A stretch of DNA of 64,000 nucleotides from Meridianimarinicoccus zhengii (GCF_003254465.1 NZ_QDFI01000009.1:22898-86897); one strand, 5' to 3'; positions 7,517 to 16,504 are shown, counted from the first letter of the stretch. Numbers and translations are program-made. The notes: generated by a model not told the origin, from the letters alone.

Positions 7517-9262
7517 GTGTCCAGAGTGGAAAATCGGCCCATCCCGGACAGTACCGGCGGGCACAGCTTTCACCGCATGTCGGGTCACGAGCTTGACCGC
7601 TTTCTCGATTTCGTCACCCGAATCCAGACGGAAACCGAAAGCTGTCTCGGCCTGCCCCCGCCGCGCGAGATGCCCGTGATGATCCAGCTTCTGCGCAGCC
7701 ATTTCCGTGGGCGGCTGGAAACACCGTCCTCGCTCATCGACGCGGCGGGACTGCCGCGGGGCACGGGCCACCGGATGCTGGAAGACCTGATCGCACGCGG
7801 GCTGGTGCAGCGCCGCCCGCGCACAAGGTCGGGCAAGACGTTCTCGCTGCATCCGTCGCCTGACCTGATCCGCAACTGGTTCGACTACGCGCGCCGAATG
7901 AAATCGCTTGTCGGGTCTGCCTTCGGGATGCCCGAAGGAACCGAGTATTTCTTCGGCGCGTCCTACCTGACCGGATCGATCATCCCGCCGCTGCCGGTGA
8001 TGCGCGAGCAGCTGTCCCTGCGCCACGGGCTGCGGCTGCTGCTGCATGCGGACCCGGCGTTCTTGGCGATGCAGAAGGTCAAGCAGCAGTTCGAAATGCA
8101 TTTCGGCACCACGATCGAGGTGCGCGCCCTGTCCATCGACCGCCTGCGGCGCGAGATCCTCGACAACAGCCGCCGTGCGCGGTCCAGCTTCGATATCGTG
8201 ACTTGCGACCTTGCGTGGATGGCCGAGATGGTGGACGAGGGCGCGCTACATCCGCTATCGGATCTCGCGGGGGCGGAAACGGCGACGGACCTGCACGATT
8301 TCCACCCCGAGGCACTGGCGACGGCGCGTTTCGGCGACCGGCTGTTCGGCCTGCCGGTGCAGACCACCCCGGAACTGCTGATCCATCGCACCGACCTGTT
8401 GGCCGAACGCGGCCTGGCCCCACCCACCACGCTGGAAGAGACATTGCAGGCCGCCCGCGCGCTGCATGACCCGGACCGAGGCGTGTCCGGCATCTGCTGG
8501 AATGGCGCGCGGGGGACGCCGGTTGGCACGACCTTCATGCTGTTGATGGCGGATTTCGGCCAGCCGGTGCTGAACCTGCCGCGCACCGCCGAGGGGTTTT
8601 CCGACCGCGACCTGTCTGCGGCCCATCTGCGTCCCGCGCTCGACAGCGACACGGCCCTGATGGCGGCGGAATTCCTGGTGGAGCTTCTATCCGTGTCGCC
8701 CGACAACGTGTTGCAGATGTCGTGGTTCGAACGCGCCAAGTGCTATGCCGAGGGGCGCGCAGCCATGGCCTACTGCTACACGCAGATCATGCCGATGTTC
8801 GAAAACGACCCGGCCTCGCCCGCCCATGGCCGGACCGGATACCAGTTGCACCCGTCCGCGCCGGGCGTGCCGCGCATGGCGCCGCTGGGGGGCTGGCACC
8901 TGTGCATCCCCGCGAACCTGCCGCAGGGCCGTCTGCCCGATGTATGGCGCGCGGCAAGGACCCTGACCTCGCCCGCCGCCACCAAGCTCTATGTCGAGAA
9001 CGGGTCGCTCGTGTCCTCGCGCTTTTCGGTATGCAACGATCCGGCGGTGGCCCATGCGCGGCCGGTCATCCCGTTCGTGGACCGGATCGCGCGGGCGGGG
9101 CAACTGAAATCCTGGCCACGCCCGGCTGTGCCGCAACTGCACGATCTCGTGCGGGTCCTCGGCGAGGAAATCCACACGATGTTGCTGCGCAACAAGAAAC
9201 CGGCCGCCGCCCTGCGCGATGCGCAGGCACGCTGCGACGGGCTCATGCATGGGATCGATTGA
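7517..9262 (+). CDS. Winged-helix / solute-binding-protein fusion, putative one-component regulator
   Basis: A 581-residue cytoplasmic protein. Residues about 52-115 read as a winged helix-turn-helix (TPSSLIDAAGLPRGTGHRMLEDLIARGLVQRR) like MarR/IclR folds. Residues about 170-560 resemble a family-1 extracellular solute-binding protein (for example FDIVTCDLAWMAEMVDEGALHPL, FGLPVQTTPELLIHRTDLLAERG, LGGWHLCIPANLPQGRL). There is no signal peptide, so the binding domain would sense ligand in the cytoplasm. The start was set at the GTG of 7517, with AAGAGGACAG upstream; the frame is open back to 7388 and an ATG at 7475 is an alternative. It is divergent to the sugar operon and is the natural candidate to regulate it. 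Regulatory function is inferred from architecture and position. Confidence 0.75.
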   Translation: MSRVENRPIPDSTGGHSFHRMSGHELDRFLDFVTRIQTETESCLGLPPPREMPVMIQLLRSHFRGRLETPSSLIDAAGLPRGTGHRMLEDLIARGLVQRRPRTRSGKTFSLHPSPDLIRNWFDYARRMKSLVGSAFGMPEGTEYFFGASYLTGSIIPPLPVMREQLSLRHGLRLLLHADPAFLAMQKVKQQFEMHFGTTIEVRALSIDRLRREILDNSRRARSSFDIVTCDLAWMAEMVDEGALHPLSDLAGAETATDLHDFHPEALATARFGDRLFGLPVQTTPELLIHRTDLLAERGLAPPTTLEETLQAARALHDPDRGVSGICWNGARGTPVGTTFMLLMADFGQPVLNLPRTAEGFSDRDLSAAHLRPALDSDTALMAAEFLVELLSVSPDNVLQMSWFERAKCYAEGRAAMAYCYTQIMPMFENDPASPAHGRTGYQLHPSAPGVPRMAPLGGWHLCIPANLPQGRLPDVWRAARTLTSPAATKLYVENGSLVSSRFSVCNDPAVAHARPVIPFVDRIARAGQLKSWPRPAVPQLHDLVRVLGEEIHTMLLRNKKPAAALRDAQARCDGLMHGID

Positions 9263-9288
9263 AGGCCGGGGCAATAACGCCCCACGGG

Positions 9289-10113
9289 TCAGTTGCGCCA
9301 GCGTCGCCAATCCGCGACCGAGCCCGCGAAGACGTTGATGTCGACGGGACCTTTCACGCCGGGGACGCGCCCGGTGCCGGTATATTGCCAGAAGGTCCAG
9401 CGCTGGCCGGGATAGACCGTGGATGGGTGGCCCGCAACCGAGCGCAGCCAGAACTCTGTGCCCGGCAGCATGCCGATGCCGGTCTCGCGGTAGAAATCGA
9501 CCGTCGTGTAAATGACCGGGCGCTGGCCGTAATGGGCCGTCAGGATATCGAGAAAGCGCGCCGCCTCGGCGCGGACCGTGGCCGGATCGGGGCGGTACGG
9601 GCAATTGCGCGAGCGGTGGTTCCATTCAAGATCGAGCACCGGGGGCAGCGCCGCCGGATCGCGCGGCACATGGCTTATGAACCAGCGGGCCTGCTCCACC
9701 GCAGGGCGACACCAGTAGTAGAAATGATAGGCCCCACGCGGAATCCCCGCACGCGCGGCGCCCTGCCAGTTGTCGGGGAAGGCGGGGTCGGTGTGGTCGC
9801 CGCCCTCCGTCGCCTTGATGAGGGCGAAGGCTATGCCCGACGCGCGCACCTGCGGCCAGTCGATCGCCCCCTGCCAGCGCGACACGTCGATCCCGTGCAC
9901 GGCATAATCCGAAGGTGCCCGCCCCTCCCATGGATGAGGCTTGAAGTCGTCGAACGCCGGAAAGGTCACCGCGACCGGACGGGCCGCCGCGATGGCCGCT
10001 TGCGACGATGTCGCCGCGGGGGGCGGCGGGTAGTCCCGGAGATCCGGCCCCGCGCAGGCCACGAGAAGCATGAACAGCAGAACGGCCCGAACCCGACGTG
10101 CTGCATGCTGCAT
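9289..10113 (-). CDS. GH25-family lysozyme lipoprotein
   Basis: A 274-residue predicted lipoprotein with a glycoside hydrolase family 25 (1,4-beta-N-acetylmuramidase) domain. The N-terminus is basic and then hydrophobic, ending in the lipobox LVAC at about residue 19, so it is probably anchored in a membrane facing the periplasm. Catalytic positions typical for GH25 are visible: GIDVSRWQG (Asp) and PPVLDLEW (DxE). Further conserved parts are ALIKATEG, AYHFYY and WQYTGTG. It would cleave peptidoglycan. It does not overlap its neighbours and is read toward the regulator gene. Confidence 0.88.
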   Translation of the reverse strand: MQHAARRVRAVLLFMLLVACAGPDLRDYPPPPAATSSQAAIAAARPVAVTFPAFDDFKPHPWEGRAPSDYAVHGIDVSRWQGAIDWPQVRASGIAFALIKATEGGDHTDPAFPDNWQGAARAGIPRGAYHFYYWCRPAVEQARWFISHVPRDPAALPPVLDLEWNHRSRNCPYRPDPATVRAEAARFLDILTAHYGQRPVIYTTVDFYRETGIGMLPGTEFWLRSVAGHPSTVYPGQRWTFWQYTGTGRVPGVKGPVDINVFAGSVADWRRWRN

Positions 10114-10447
10114 CGCGCTTCCTTTCCGTTGATGCCGTCCCCCACAGCGCGGGCCGCGCGGCCGAAGGGCCGCCCGGCCATCACCGGCAAGACGCGCAAG
10201 AGAACTTCCGGTACCGTGCGACAGCTACAACGCAAGTGCCCCGCAATGACAACCGCATCATGCAGGCGGGATTGATTTCGTGATGACGCGCCGGGCGGCG
10301 CCCGGGTCGGCGAGAGGCGGCCCTTCGCAGACGCGGCAGGACCGCGGCCGCACAGGAGCCCTTGGCGGGGTCCGGTCCTGCGGCGGACCCGCGCAGCCCG
10401 GCCCGGCCGGCACCCCGCATTCACGGGATGCCGGTCATTCCATCCGA
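10114..10447. other. Intergenic region with hairpins
   Basis: About 334 bases between the GH25 gene and the upstream VPLPA-CTERM gene, both on the minus strand. No supported gene. It contains two hairpins: a 7-bp stem at 10368-10390, described separately, and CCGGGC/GCCCGG at 10291-10305. The GH25 promoter should lie at the left side of this region; no convincing -35/-10 pair was seen. Confidence 0.45.
10368..10390 (-). terminator. Hairpin downstream of SGNH hydrolase gene
   Basis: GGGTCCG (10368-10374) pairs exactly with CGGACCC (10384-10390) around a 9-base loop, about 58 bases past the stop codon of the VPLPA-CTERM gene on the minus strand. It has no U-run, so terminator function is uncertain. 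Confidence 0.35.
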
Positions 10448-11692
10448 TCAGGCCGTCGCCTGCCGGCGCCGCCGCGCGGCAAGGCGCAGGAGCACCAGTC
10501 CCGCCAGTGCCAGCGGCCCGGCCGCGGGCAGCGGCACCGGGGCGGTTATGGCCAGTTGCGCGCTCGCGGTGCGCTGCAGCAGGACCGCGCTGTCCGGATC
10601 GATACCAAGCGCCTTCGCCGCGCCCTCGTCGCGCCCGAAATCGATCGGGTCGAGGCCGGTCAGCGTGCCGTAAAGCACCAGCGCGCTGAGATAGGACCCG
10701 TGCTTGCTGGCATGGGTGCCGTCGTCGTACCAAAGATCGATCAGACCGTCGGTCAGCGCATCGTCCGCCCACATGCTGCGGGTCGCGATGCCGGACTGCA
10801 CCGCGCGCATGAATGCCTCACCCACTGGCGCGACCCCGGCGAAACCCGGCCCCGCCGCTGCGTCGTAGCTGGCGGCCAGGTCGTCGGTCATCTCTTCCAG
10901 CGTGGCGAAGAACGTTCCGGTGGACAGCTCTGACCCGCGGGTCACGACCCCCGTATCCGGGTCTGTGTCGGTCACGAACGCCCCGTCGATCAGGTTCTGC
11001 CGCGCCCAGGTCTGGTAGAGATAGACCTCCGTATCCGGATCACCGCTGGGATTGGCAAAGGTGCCGCGGATCCGCGAACAGGTGCCCCTCGCGATCCCTG
11101 CCGCTTCGCAGGCGGCCTGCCGTTCATCATCGGTCGCGCCGGGAAAGGCATCGCGGTCGCGCACCGGCCCGACCGGATCCGTCGATTGCACGAATTCGCG
11201 CATCTTGTCGGCGTAGAACCGGAAATACTCGGGATTCGAATCCAGTTCCTCCCCCGCCGCATTGGTCTGGCGGGTCAGCGGTTCGGCGCTTTGTTCCTGC
11301 AGCACGACCTTGTCCCAGGTCTGCAGCGCCAGGTTGCCGCGCATGTCCCAGTCGGCGGGGTTTGTATTCAGGAAATGCCCGCGCAGACTCGCCGCGTTGC
11401 GCGTGGACAGGGCAACGTCGTAATCCAGCCCTGCCTGGTCCGTCAGGTGCTTGAAGATGCCCGCCACACCGCCCCACGGATGGGGCTGGTAGGGGCGCGC
11501 GCCGGTCGTGTTCTCGAAGGAGGTACCCGGCACCGGCGCGGTCAGGTCGCGCACGTTTTCCGTGTAGTAACTCAGCGCCGGGTCGTGGTGCCCGAAGGTG
11601 TAACTGTTCCCGACGAACAGGACCGACACGGGTGCGGCGTGCACCGTGGTCGCCACAAGACACGCCACCGCCGTCAGGGTGAGCCGTTTCAT
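10448..11692 (-). CDS. SGNH-like hydrolase with VPLPA-CTERM sorting tail
   Basis: A 414-residue exported protein. The signal peptide is clear (MKRLTLTAVACLVATTVHAA). Right after it comes VLFVGNSYTFGHH, an SGNH/GDSL block-I-like motif with the nucleophile in GNS, and near residue 330 DDGTHASKHGSY supplies the D-x-x-H pair. The C-terminus has VPLPAAG, a hydrophobic helix and an RRRR cluster, which is the VPLPA-CTERM variant of PEP-CTERM sorting signals in Rhodobacterales. A dedicated exosortase-type protease should process it. The start at 11692 has GGGAGGAAAC upstream. The substrate is unknown; an esterase or polysaccharide deacetylase role would fit. Confidence 0.82.
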   Translation of the reverse strand: MKRLTLTAVACLVATTVHAAPVSVLFVGNSYTFGHHDPALSYYTENVRDLTAPVPGTSFENTTGARPYQPHPWGGVAGIFKHLTDQAGLDYDVALSTRNAASLRGHFLNTNPADWDMRGNLALQTWDKVVLQEQSAEPLTRQTNAAGEELDSNPEYFRFYADKMREFVQSTDPVGPVRDRDAFPGATDDERQAACEAAGIARGTCSRIRGTFANPSGDPDTEVYLYQTWARQNLIDGAFVTDTDPDTGVVTRGSELSTGTFFATLEEMTDDLAASYDAAAGPGFAGVAPVGEAFMRAVQSGIATRSMWADDALTDGLIDLWYDDGTHASKHGSYLSALVLYGTLTGLDPIDFGRDEGAAKALGIDPDSAVLLQRTASAQLAITAPVPLPAAGPLALAGLVLLRLAARRRRQATA

Positions 11693-11860
11693 CACAGGTT
11701 TCCTCCCATTATTGATTATTGCGTCAAGCATTGACCGGACCGCCCGCCTGCGTCAATTGCGCAGGGCGTCGGCGGAACGCGGCGCCGGGCGAAAAGCCGC
11801 GAAGCCCCTTTCCATTCCCGCGCGCCTTCCGTTAGACCTGATCGAAAGAAAGGGTCGTCC

Positions 11861-12346
11861 ATGTCACGCAGTATCGATTACGGCAACCTGATGCACCGGG
11901 CGATGCGGTCGCTGATCCAGAACGTGCTGGCCGGTGTCGCGCGGGATGGGCTTCCCGGCGACCATCATTTCTTCATCACTTTCGACACGCTGCACCCGGA
12001 CGTGCAGATCGCCGACTGGCTTTCGGACCGCTATCCCGAGGACATGACCATCGTCATCCAGCACTGGTACGACAACCTGACTGTGACGGATGACGGGTTC
12101 GCGATCACGCTGAATTTCGGCGACCGCCCGGAACCGATGTTCATCCCCTATGACGCGATCCGAACATTCGTCGATCCGTCGGTGGAATTCGGACTGCGTT
12201 TCGAAACCCACGCCCATGACGATGACGATGACGCGGACGACGACGCGGGCGTTGGCGCCCCTATGGCCGAGGACGTGCCCCCAGGCGACGACGATGGCCC
12301 GCGCAAGGACGCTGAGATCGTCAGCCTCGACAAGTTCCGCAAGTAG
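11861..12346 (+). CDS. sspB: ClpXP adaptor SspB (alphaproteobacterial type)
   Basis: A 161-residue protein of the SspB family, which tethers ssrA-tagged and other substrates to the ClpXP protease. The globular part (about residues 8-115) includes HHFFITFDTLHPDVQI and MTIVIQHWYDNL, typical of alphaproteobacterial SspB. A long acidic linker (HDDDDDADDDAG) then leads to the C-terminal tail IVSLDKFRK, which matches the ClpX-binding XB motif. It acts in the cytosol. It is a single gene, divergent from the SGNH hydrolase, with AAAGAAAGG upstream of the ATG. Confidence 0.9.
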   Translation: MSRSIDYGNLMHRAMRSLIQNVLAGVARDGLPGDHHFFITFDTLHPDVQIADWLSDRYPEDMTIVIQHWYDNLTVTDDGFAITLNFGDRPEPMFIPYDAIRTFVDPSVEFGLRFETHAHDDDDDADDDAGVGAPMAEDVPPGDDDGPRKDAEIVSLDKFRK

Positions 12347-12425
12347 CGTTGGCGCTCACGGCATTGCGCGCTGGCGCGGGCGCGCCTAAACAGCCGCCAG
12401 ACACTACGCCGAGAGGACAGCGCAG

Positions 12426-13820
12426 ATGACCGCGACCCGCACCGAATCCGACAGTTTCGGCCCCCTTGAAGTACCCGCCGACAAGTATTGGGGTGCGCAG
12501 ACCCAGCGGAGCATCATGAACTTTCCCATCGGCTGGGAAAAGCAGCCCGTGGCCATCGTGCGAGCGCTCGGCGTCATCAAGCAGGCCTGCGCCGAGGCGA
12601 ACATGACGCTCGGCGCGCTGGACGACATGCGCGGCAAGGCCATCGTGCAGGCCGCGTCCGAGGTCGTGGCGGGCAAGTTCGACGACAATTTCCCGCTTGT
12701 CGTGTGGCAGACCGGGTCGGGCACGCAAAGCAACATGAATGCCAACGAGGTCATCGCGAACCGCGCCATCGAGATTCTCGGCGGCACGATCGGATCCAAG
12801 GATCCGGTCCACCCGAACGATCATTGCAACATGGGCCAGTCGTCCAACGACACCTTTCCGACGGCCATGCACATCGCCACGGCGATGATGGCCCGCGACG
12901 TGCTGCTGCCGGGACTGGAAAAGCTGCACGCGGCGCTGGAAACCAAGGTCGCCGAGTTCGACGGCATCATCAAGATCGGCCGCACGCATACGCAGGATGC
13001 GACGCCCCTGACGCTCGCACAGGAATTCTCCGGCTACGCGCATCAGGTGGCGATGGGAATTGCGCGCGTTAGGTCGTCGCTGTGCCATATCCACGAACTG
13101 GCGCAGGGCGGCACGGCGGTCGGCACGGGGCTGAACACCAAGAAGGGCTGGGGCGAGATGGTCGCGGCCAACATGGCGCGCATCACCGGCCTGCCCTTCG
13201 TGACCGCGCCGAACAAGTTCGAAGCACTGGCCGCTCACGACGCGATGGTGGAATTGTCGGGGTCGCTCAAGACGGTGGCCGCGTCCCTGTTCAAGATCGC
13301 CAATGACATTCGCCTGCTGGGGTCCGGCCCGCGCTGCGGTCTGGGCGAGCTGATCCTGCCGGAGAACGAACCAGGCAGCTCGATCATGCCGGGCAAGGTC
13401 AACCCGACCCAGTGCGAGGCGCTGACGCAGGTCTGCGCCCATGTGATGGGCAACGACGCGGCGGTGGGCTTCGCAGGCTCGCAGGGGCATTTCGAACTGA
13501 ACGTCTACAAGCCCATGATGGCCTATAACGTGCTGCAATCCATGCAGCTTCTGGGCGATGCGGCCTCGGCCTTCACCGACAACCTGATGGTGGGGCTGAA
13601 GGCCGACACGGTGCGGATCGAAAAGCTGATGCGCGAGTCGCTGATGCTTGTGACGGCGCTGGCCCCGACCATCGGCTATGACAACGCCACCAAGGTCGCC
13701 AAGACCGCGCACAAGAACGGCACGACCCTGCGCGAAGAAGCCATCGCGCTTGGCTTCGTGGATGCAGCGACTTTCGATGCGGTGGTGCTGCCGGAACAGA
13801 TGATCGGGCCGAAGGACTGA
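12426..13820 (+). CDS. fumC: Fumarate hydratase, class II
   Basis: A 464-residue tricarboxylic-acid-cycle enzyme interconverting fumarate and L-malate as an iron-independent homotetramer. It carries the superfamily signature [16 protein letters not shown] near residue 318 (the catalytic serine loop), with [23 protein letters not shown] and [16 protein letters not shown] in the expected order. Length matches FumC (about 460-467). GAGAGGACAGCGCAG precedes the ATG. It is followed after 3 bases by the DUF4169 gene, with which it is probably cotranscribed. Confidence 0.97.
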   Translation: MTATRTESDSFGPLEVPADKYWGAQTQRSIMNFPIGWEKQPVAIVRALGVIKQACAEANMTLGALDDMRGKAIVQAASEVVAGKFDDNFPLVVWQTGSGTQSNMNANEVIANRAIEILGGTIGSKDPVHPNDHCNMGQSSNDTFPTAMHIATAMMARDVLLPGLEKLHAALETKVAEFDGIIKIGRTHTQDATPLTLAQEFSGYAHQVAMGIARVRSSLCHIHELAQGGTAVGTGLNTKKGWGEMVAANMARITGLPFVTAPNKFEALAAHDAMVELSGSLKTVAASLFKIANDIRLLGSGPRCGLGELILPENEPGSSIMPGKVNPTQCEALTQVCAHVMGNDAAVGFAGSQGHFELNVYKPMMAYNVLQSMQLLGDAASAFTDNLMVGLKADTVRIEKLMRESLMLVTALAPTIGYDNATKVAKTAHKNGTTLREEAIALGFVDAATFDAVVLPEQMIGPKD

Positions 13821-13823
13821 CCC

Positions 13824-14030
13824 TTGGCCGATGCGCCGATCAACCTGAACCGTGCGCGCAAGGCCCGCGCGCGGTTGAAGAAGGCCAGGCAGGCCGATGA
13901 AAACGCTGTGAAGTTTGGCCGGACCAAGGCAGAGCGCGCGCAGGATGACGCGCAGCGCAGCCTGCTGCGGAACCGGCTGGATGCGCATCGCCGCAATGAT
14001 CGCGGTGACGACGGGGCGACGGAGACGTGA
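13824..14030 (+). CDS. DUF4169 family small protein
   Basis: A 68-residue, highly basic, helical protein. The pattern INLNRARKARARLKKARQADENAVKFGRTKAER matches DUF4169, a short family of unknown function found almost only in alphaproteobacteria. It starts at TTG, 3 bases after the fumC stop, with GAAGGA in the end of fumC acting as ribosome-binding site. Its end overlaps the next gene by 4 bases. The alternation of basic and alanine residues suggests a coiled coil or nucleic-acid contact; the function is not known. Confidence 0.8.
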   Translation: MADAPINLNRARKARARLKKARQADENAVKFGRTKAERAQDDAQRSLLRNRLDAHRRNDRGDDGATET

Positions 14031-14269
14031 CCGGATCGCGCCCCCGCAAACGGTCGCTCACCCTGCGCGGGCACCAGACCAGCGTATCGCTGGAAGACGC
14101 GTTCTGGATTGCCTTTCGCGACATCGCCGCCGCGCAAGACAAGGCAGTGAACGCACTCGCCGCCGAGATCGACGCGAAACGGGGGCTCGACTGCGGGCTC
14201 GCCTCGGCGATCCGGGTCTTCGTGCTGAACCACTTCCGACAGGCCGCAGAGCGCGGACCGGAGCCGTGA
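14027..14269 (+). CDS. Ribbon-helix-helix domain protein (RHH_4)
   Basis: An 80-residue protein of the RHH_4 type. KRSLTLRGHQTSVSLEDAFWIAFRDIAAAQDKAVNALAAEID fits a beta strand (residues 10-20) followed by two helices, the ribbon-helix-helix DNA-binding fold. The pair DUF4169-RHH_4 is conserved in alphaproteobacteria. The ATGA overlap with the DUF4169 gene and the GTGA overlap with the following glycosyltransferase indicate a single operon starting at fumC. The target is unknown; autoregulation is plausible for such small repressors. Confidence 0.82.
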   Translation: MTGSRPRKRSLTLRGHQTSVSLEDAFWIAFRDIAAAQDKAVNALAAEIDAKRGLDCGLASAIRVFVLNHFRQAAERGPEP

Positions 14270-15393
14270 CGCCCTGCTCCACGCCCCGCGTGACGGTGGA
14301 ACCGCTGGCCGGGATGGAATTGCCCGCGGACAGCCCGATCCTGCGGGATCACGTGGTGGACCCGCCCCATCGCACCCCGGACTATCTTGCCAAATACGAC
14401 CGCAGGACACTGGTTTACGATGTGCAGCACGACGCCGCACGGGACAGGATCACGCTTGTGGCGCCGCGCCTGCTGAACCTCTGGCCGCTGCTGCGCGACG
14501 GTCTGCGGATCGGGGACAGGCCCGCGCGGGGCCTGCGCCGACGGGTCTTTCCGAAGTGCGAAATCCTTACCCTGCCTGCGCGCGGCGACCCGGTCAGCGT
14601 GGCTTTGCCGGATGGGCGCGTCCTGTCCGCAAGGCCACGCCGCATCGACCCGACGCCGTTTCGCGGCACGAACGCCATCGTCACCATGAGCCGGGACAAC
14701 CCGCTCGACTGGATTGCCGACTGGCTTCGCTTCTACGTGCGCGCCCATAGCGCCGACGGCGTGCTGTTCATCGACAACGGATCGACGGCCTATGCCCCGG
14801 AACGGCTGGCAGACACCATCGCCGCGGTCTCCGGGCTGCGCCGTGCCGCGATTCTGACGGCACCCCGCGCCTACGGTCCGCTCATCGCGGGCCAGCATGC
14901 TCGGATCAAGCCGAACTTCCTGAAGTCCGCGATGCTGAACATGGCACGCGTCGGCCCGCTGGCGCAGGCGCGCGCCGTGCTCAATGCCGATGTGGACGAG
15001 CTGGTGCAGGGACCGCCCGGCGCATCGCTGTTCGACGCGGCTCAACGCGCATGGCACGGGACGCTGAATATCGGAGGCACTTTCGCCTTTCCCGCCCCCG
15101 GCACGGATGACCCGGCGCCGCAGCGCGCGCATGTCTGGCAGGCGGAACCGCCCCGCATATCGACCCGCAAATGGGCCGCGCGTCCGGGCGGGTTGCTCAG
15201 CCGCATGGGTTGGTTCGTCCACCAGGTCGGCGGCGAGCCCTTCCGGCTGGTGCCGGAAAGCCGCCACTTCCGGCTTGTGCATTGCGCCGCGGCCAATCTC
15301 AACTGGTTCCGGGGCAAGGACAGCGCCGTCGCGGCCGCGCTCCGACACGACCGGGCGCTGCAGGACATGATGGACAGGGTTTTCGATGATTGA
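14266..15393 (+). CDS. Glycosyltransferase family 2-like protein (first of tandem pair)
   Basis: A 375-residue predicted glycosyltransferase of the Glyco_tranf_2_4 type. Characteristic parts: FRGTNAIVTMSRDNPLDWIADWLRFY, the nucleotide-sugar region GVLFIDNGS, and the metal-binding-like AVLNADVDEL. The start was taken at GTG 14266, which overlaps the stop of the RHH gene as GTGA and yields nearly the same length as the paralogue downstream. There is no signal peptide or membrane span, so it is probably cytosolic or peripheral. It and the next gene share LRDHV, LARYDR/LAKYDR, RFLNLW/RLLNLW and LDWIADW patterns and arose by duplication. Acceptor and sugar are unknown; surface-glycan synthesis is the usual role. 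Confidence 0.78.
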   Translation: MTPCSTPRVTVEPLAGMELPADSPILRDHVVDPPHRTPDYLAKYDRRTLVYDVQHDAARDRITLVAPRLLNLWPLLRDGLRIGDRPARGLRRRVFPKCEILTLPARGDPVSVALPDGRVLSARPRRIDPTPFRGTNAIVTMSRDNPLDWIADWLRFYVRAHSADGVLFIDNGSTAYAPERLADTIAAVSGLRRAAILTAPRAYGPLIAGQHARIKPNFLKSAMLNMARVGPLAQARAVLNADVDELVQGPPGASLFDAAQRAWHGTLNIGGTFAFPAPGTDDPAPQRAHVWQAEPPRISTRKWAARPGGLLSRMGWFVHQVGGEPFRLVPESRHFRLVHCAAANLNWFRGKDSAVAAALRHDRALQDMMDRVFDD

Positions 15394-16504
15394 CACCGAC
15401 GTCCGCACCGTACCGCTACAGGGCTTCGTTCTGCCCGCGGGCAGCCCGGTGCTGCGCGACCACGTGCGCCCGGCCGACCGGCGCAGCGAACACTATCTCG
15501 CGCGATACGACCGCACGACCTTGTTCTACGATGCCGCCTGGCTGCCGGACCGGCGCGCGCACCTGATCACGGCGCCGCGCTTCCTGAACCTCTGGGCGCC
15601 GTTCCGGGCGGGGCTTCGGATTGGCGGGCGGCCGGTGCGACGGTTGCGCCGGCGGACATGGCTGCGCTGCGAGCAGGTGGAAATCCCCGGCCCCGAGACC
15701 GCGCTGTCGCTGCACTGGCAGGGCAACGACCACCCGATCCCGTCGCGGCGCAGCGAAACCGCGGGCTTCGCCGGAACCAATGCGCTGGTCGCCGTGAACC
15801 GCAACAACGCGCTGGACTGGATCGCGGACTGGGCCGCGTTCTACGCCCGCCGGCACGGTGCCGACGCGGTGGCGCTCTTCGACAACGGTTCGGATGCCTA
15901 TGGCCCGCAGGACATCGCGGACCGGCTCGGGCGCGTCGAGGGGCTTCGCAGGGTCCGCGTGTTCTCGGCCCCCTACCCTTACGGTCCCGCCGATCACAGC
16001 AAACGGCTGGAGGTCAGCCCGCGTTTCTTCCAGACCGCCATGCTGAACATCGCGAAGCGCGATCCGCTTGCCCGGGCACGGGCAGTACTGAACGTGGATA
16101 TCGACGAGATCTGTATCTCGGCTAGCGGCGGCAGCGTCTTCGACGCCGCGGCGCGCCATCCGCTGGGCATGATCACGATCCCCGGAAGCTGGGTCTATCC
16201 CGCGCCCGGCACGACAGGCCCCGTGGGGCACGGCGCGCACCGGTTTCGCGACCAGCCCGACGACCGCTGCAATCAGAAATGGTGTCAGGCACCGCGTGGC
16301 GCGTTCGGGCGGATGTTCGGCTGGGCCGTGCACCGGGTGGACGAGGTGTTCCAGAACCTCGCGACCCGGCAATCCGACATCCGGCTCGTGCATTGCAAGG
16401 GCACATCCACCGGGTGGAAGGCGAAGCGCTTCGACCTGCCCCCCGATCTGCGCGAGGACCCGGCCCTGTCCGCGGTGATGCAGGCCGAATTCCCCGACCG
16501 TTAG
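15386..16504 (+). CDS. Glycosyltransferase family 2-like protein (second of tandem pair)
   Basis: A 372-residue paralogue of the preceding gene, overlapping its stop by 8 bases. Shared features include GSPVLRDHV at the start, FAGTNALVAVNRNNALDWIADW in the middle, VALFDNGSDAY and the acidic motif AVLNVDIDEI at about residue 232 (DxD-like). The C-terminal half carries DDRCNQKWCQAP and VHRVDEVFQN. The enzyme probably transfers a sugar in the cytosol with a donor similar to its twin. Retention of both copies suggests different acceptors or linkages. Its stop codon overlaps that of ccdA, which converges from the other strand. Confidence 0.78.
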   Translation: MIDTDVRTVPLQGFVLPAGSPVLRDHVRPADRRSEHYLARYDRTTLFYDAAWLPDRRAHLITAPRFLNLWAPFRAGLRIGGRPVRRLRRRTWLRCEQVEIPGPETALSLHWQGNDHPIPSRRSETAGFAGTNALVAVNRNNALDWIADWAAFYARRHGADAVALFDNGSDAYGPQDIADRLGRVEGLRRVRVFSAPYPYGPADHSKRLEVSPRFFQTAMLNIAKRDPLARARAVLNVDIDEICISASGGSVFDAAARHPLGMITIPGSWVYPAPGTTGPVGHGAHRFRDQPDDRCNQKWCQAPRGAFGRMFGWAVHRVDEVFQNLATRQSDIRLVHCKGTSTGWKAKRFDLPPDLREDPALSAVMQAEFPDR

